Assembly: GCA_944387115.1 (NCBI GenBank) | Contig: CALXDR010000010.1 | Span: 1-35,912 of the forward strand | Source of the DNA: an uncultured Oscillospiraceae bacterium | GTDB taxonomy: Bacteria; Bacillota; Clostridia; Oscillospirales; Oscillospiraceae | Direction of reading: 5' to 3' | Length of the DNA: 35,912 bases | Part shown: in pieces, positions 35,253 through 35,912 of the stretch | Numbering within the stretch: position 1 is the stretch's first letter | Layout: each line of letters begins with the position of its first letter | Notes under the pieces: generated by a model | Told to the model about the DNA's origin: nothing | Databases searched by the model: none | The model's input: the letters and a program-made list of their open reading frames with translations, nothing else | Made by a program: the position numbers and the translations under genes

Positions 35253-35912
35253 GTCACGCCTCACAACCCGCCGCTGTCCCTCGGCTTCCTTGCGACTCAG
35301 GGCAAACCCGGTCGGGCTACACCCGCCCTGGGCTTTGCCCTTCGCTCCAGTCCATCCGAGGGGCGGCGGGGTTCGGACGCTTCTTCATTGTCACGCCTCG
35401 CTCCCCTCCGCTTACGCCCGGTTTCCCTCCGACTCGGAACAGCCATTGCGGGCTGCGCCCGCCTGACATGGCTATTCCTCGCTCCAGTCCAACCGGGCTG
35501 CTCCGGGGGCTCAGCGCTTCTTCGTTGTCACGCCTCGCCTGCTCACGACGCCCGGCTTCCCTCCGATTCGGGACACAAACAGGCCGGCTGTGCCGTCCTT
35601 GGTTTGTATCCCTCGCTCCAGTCCATCCGGGCTGTTCGCAACGGCTCAGCGCTTCTTGATTGTCACGCTTCGCTCCCCTCCGCTTACGCCCGGTTTCCCT
35701 CCGACTCGGAACAGCCATTGCGGGCTGCGCCCGCCTGACATGGCTATTCCTCGCTCCAGTCCAACCGGGCTGCTCCGGGGGCTCAGCGCTTCTTCGTTGT
35801 CACGCCTCGCCTGCTCGCAACGGCTGGCTTCCCTACGATTCGGGACAGGCATGGCGGGCTGTGCCCGCCTTATGCCTATCCCTCACTTCGGTCCATCCAG
35901 CCTGCTCACGAC
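35253..35912 (-). repeat. Tandem ~136-bp structured repeats, five monomers, continuing past the window
   Basis: Monomers begin with GTCACGC at 35253, 35390, 35527, 35662 and 35799 (lengths 137, 137, 135, 137, and cut by the window). Monomers 2 and 4 are near identical, giving a 272-bp higher-order repeat. Each has an outer helix (CCCTCGG/CCGAGGG in 1; GCCCGG/CCGGGC in 2-4; GGCTGG/CCAGCC in 5), conserved strands TTCCCTCCGAYTCGG and CCTCGCTCCAGTCCA, and an inner helix that varies in a compensatory way. Open frames occur on both strands but shift between monomers, because 137 is not a multiple of three, so the region is taken as noncoding, with the minus strand as probable RNA sense. Confidence 0.85.

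Noticed and set aside
35112..35738. Long open frames over the repeat array on both strands
   Set aside because: They read through tandem monomers of 135-137 bases, so the same repeat is read in different frames; composition is Arg/Ser/Pro-rich with no domain, as expected of GC-rich noncoding DNA.
35253..35912. CRISPR array or integron attC array
   Set aside because: Monomers are about 136 bp with conserved body and variable stems, not short identical repeats with unique spacers; no integrase or cassette genes alternate with the repeats.

Overview
The window looks like chromosome of a GC-rich, spore-forming anaerobic Firmicute of the Oscillospiraceae (Flavonifractor/Lawsonibacter/Intestinimonas-like). 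This is inferred from high GC with Clostridia-type genes: spoIID, a yaaL-bofA pair, a bacterial V-type ATPase operon in the order ntpF-I-K-E-C-G-A-B-D, sigma-54 regulation of redox genes, and strong AAGGAG ribosome binding sites. I assign 31 protein genes. None ends in TAG; all use TGA or TAA.

Layout. 1-4925: a type II-C CRISPR-Cas locus. The last repeat of an array sits at the window edge, and cas2, cas1 and cas9 are on the minus strand with a tracrRNA and its promoter just upstream of cas9. cas9 carries an in-frame amber codon at 2352-2354 that splits an otherwise open frame of 1109 codons. 5148-10895: spoIID, a Na/Pi cotransporter (minus), yaaL-bofA, a DUF4015 glycoside-hydrolase-like protein and an unassigned TIM-barrel protein. 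11159-20014: nine V-ATPase genes between a clear promoter and a strong terminator; the K subunit keeps the residues of a Na+ site. 20056-27636: a DUF2500-like protein (minus), an M42 aminopeptidase, a DUF1538 membrane protein with a tandem PII-like protein, two DUF4230 proteins (minus), and galE plus a sugar nucleotidyltransferase behind a structured leader. 27668-28902: a membrane diguanylate cyclase with a well-defined promoter.

29022-35132 holds a compact redox regulon: a FAD-dependent reductase (minus), a PAS/AAA+/Fis sigma-54 activator (minus), and on the plus strand a NuoG-GltD fusion followed by a NuoF remnant fused to a ferredoxin. Both the reductase and the NuoG-GltD operon have a sigma-54 promoter (GG-N10-GC core), one on each side of the activator gene. 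The likely reading is that the activator senses a substrate or redox signal, and the NuoG-GltD/NuoF-like module passes NAD(P)H electrons to the FAD reductase; the electron acceptor is unknown.

35253-35912 is noncoding and contains five tandem monomers of about 136 bp, running off the window. Each has two helices whose bases change in a compensatory way between monomers, around conserved internal-loop strands. A constant C/A mismatch on the plus strand becomes a G-U pair on the minus strand, which suggests a minus-strand structured RNA. I consider this the most novel element here, followed by the sigma-54 redox system and the amber-interrupted Cas9.
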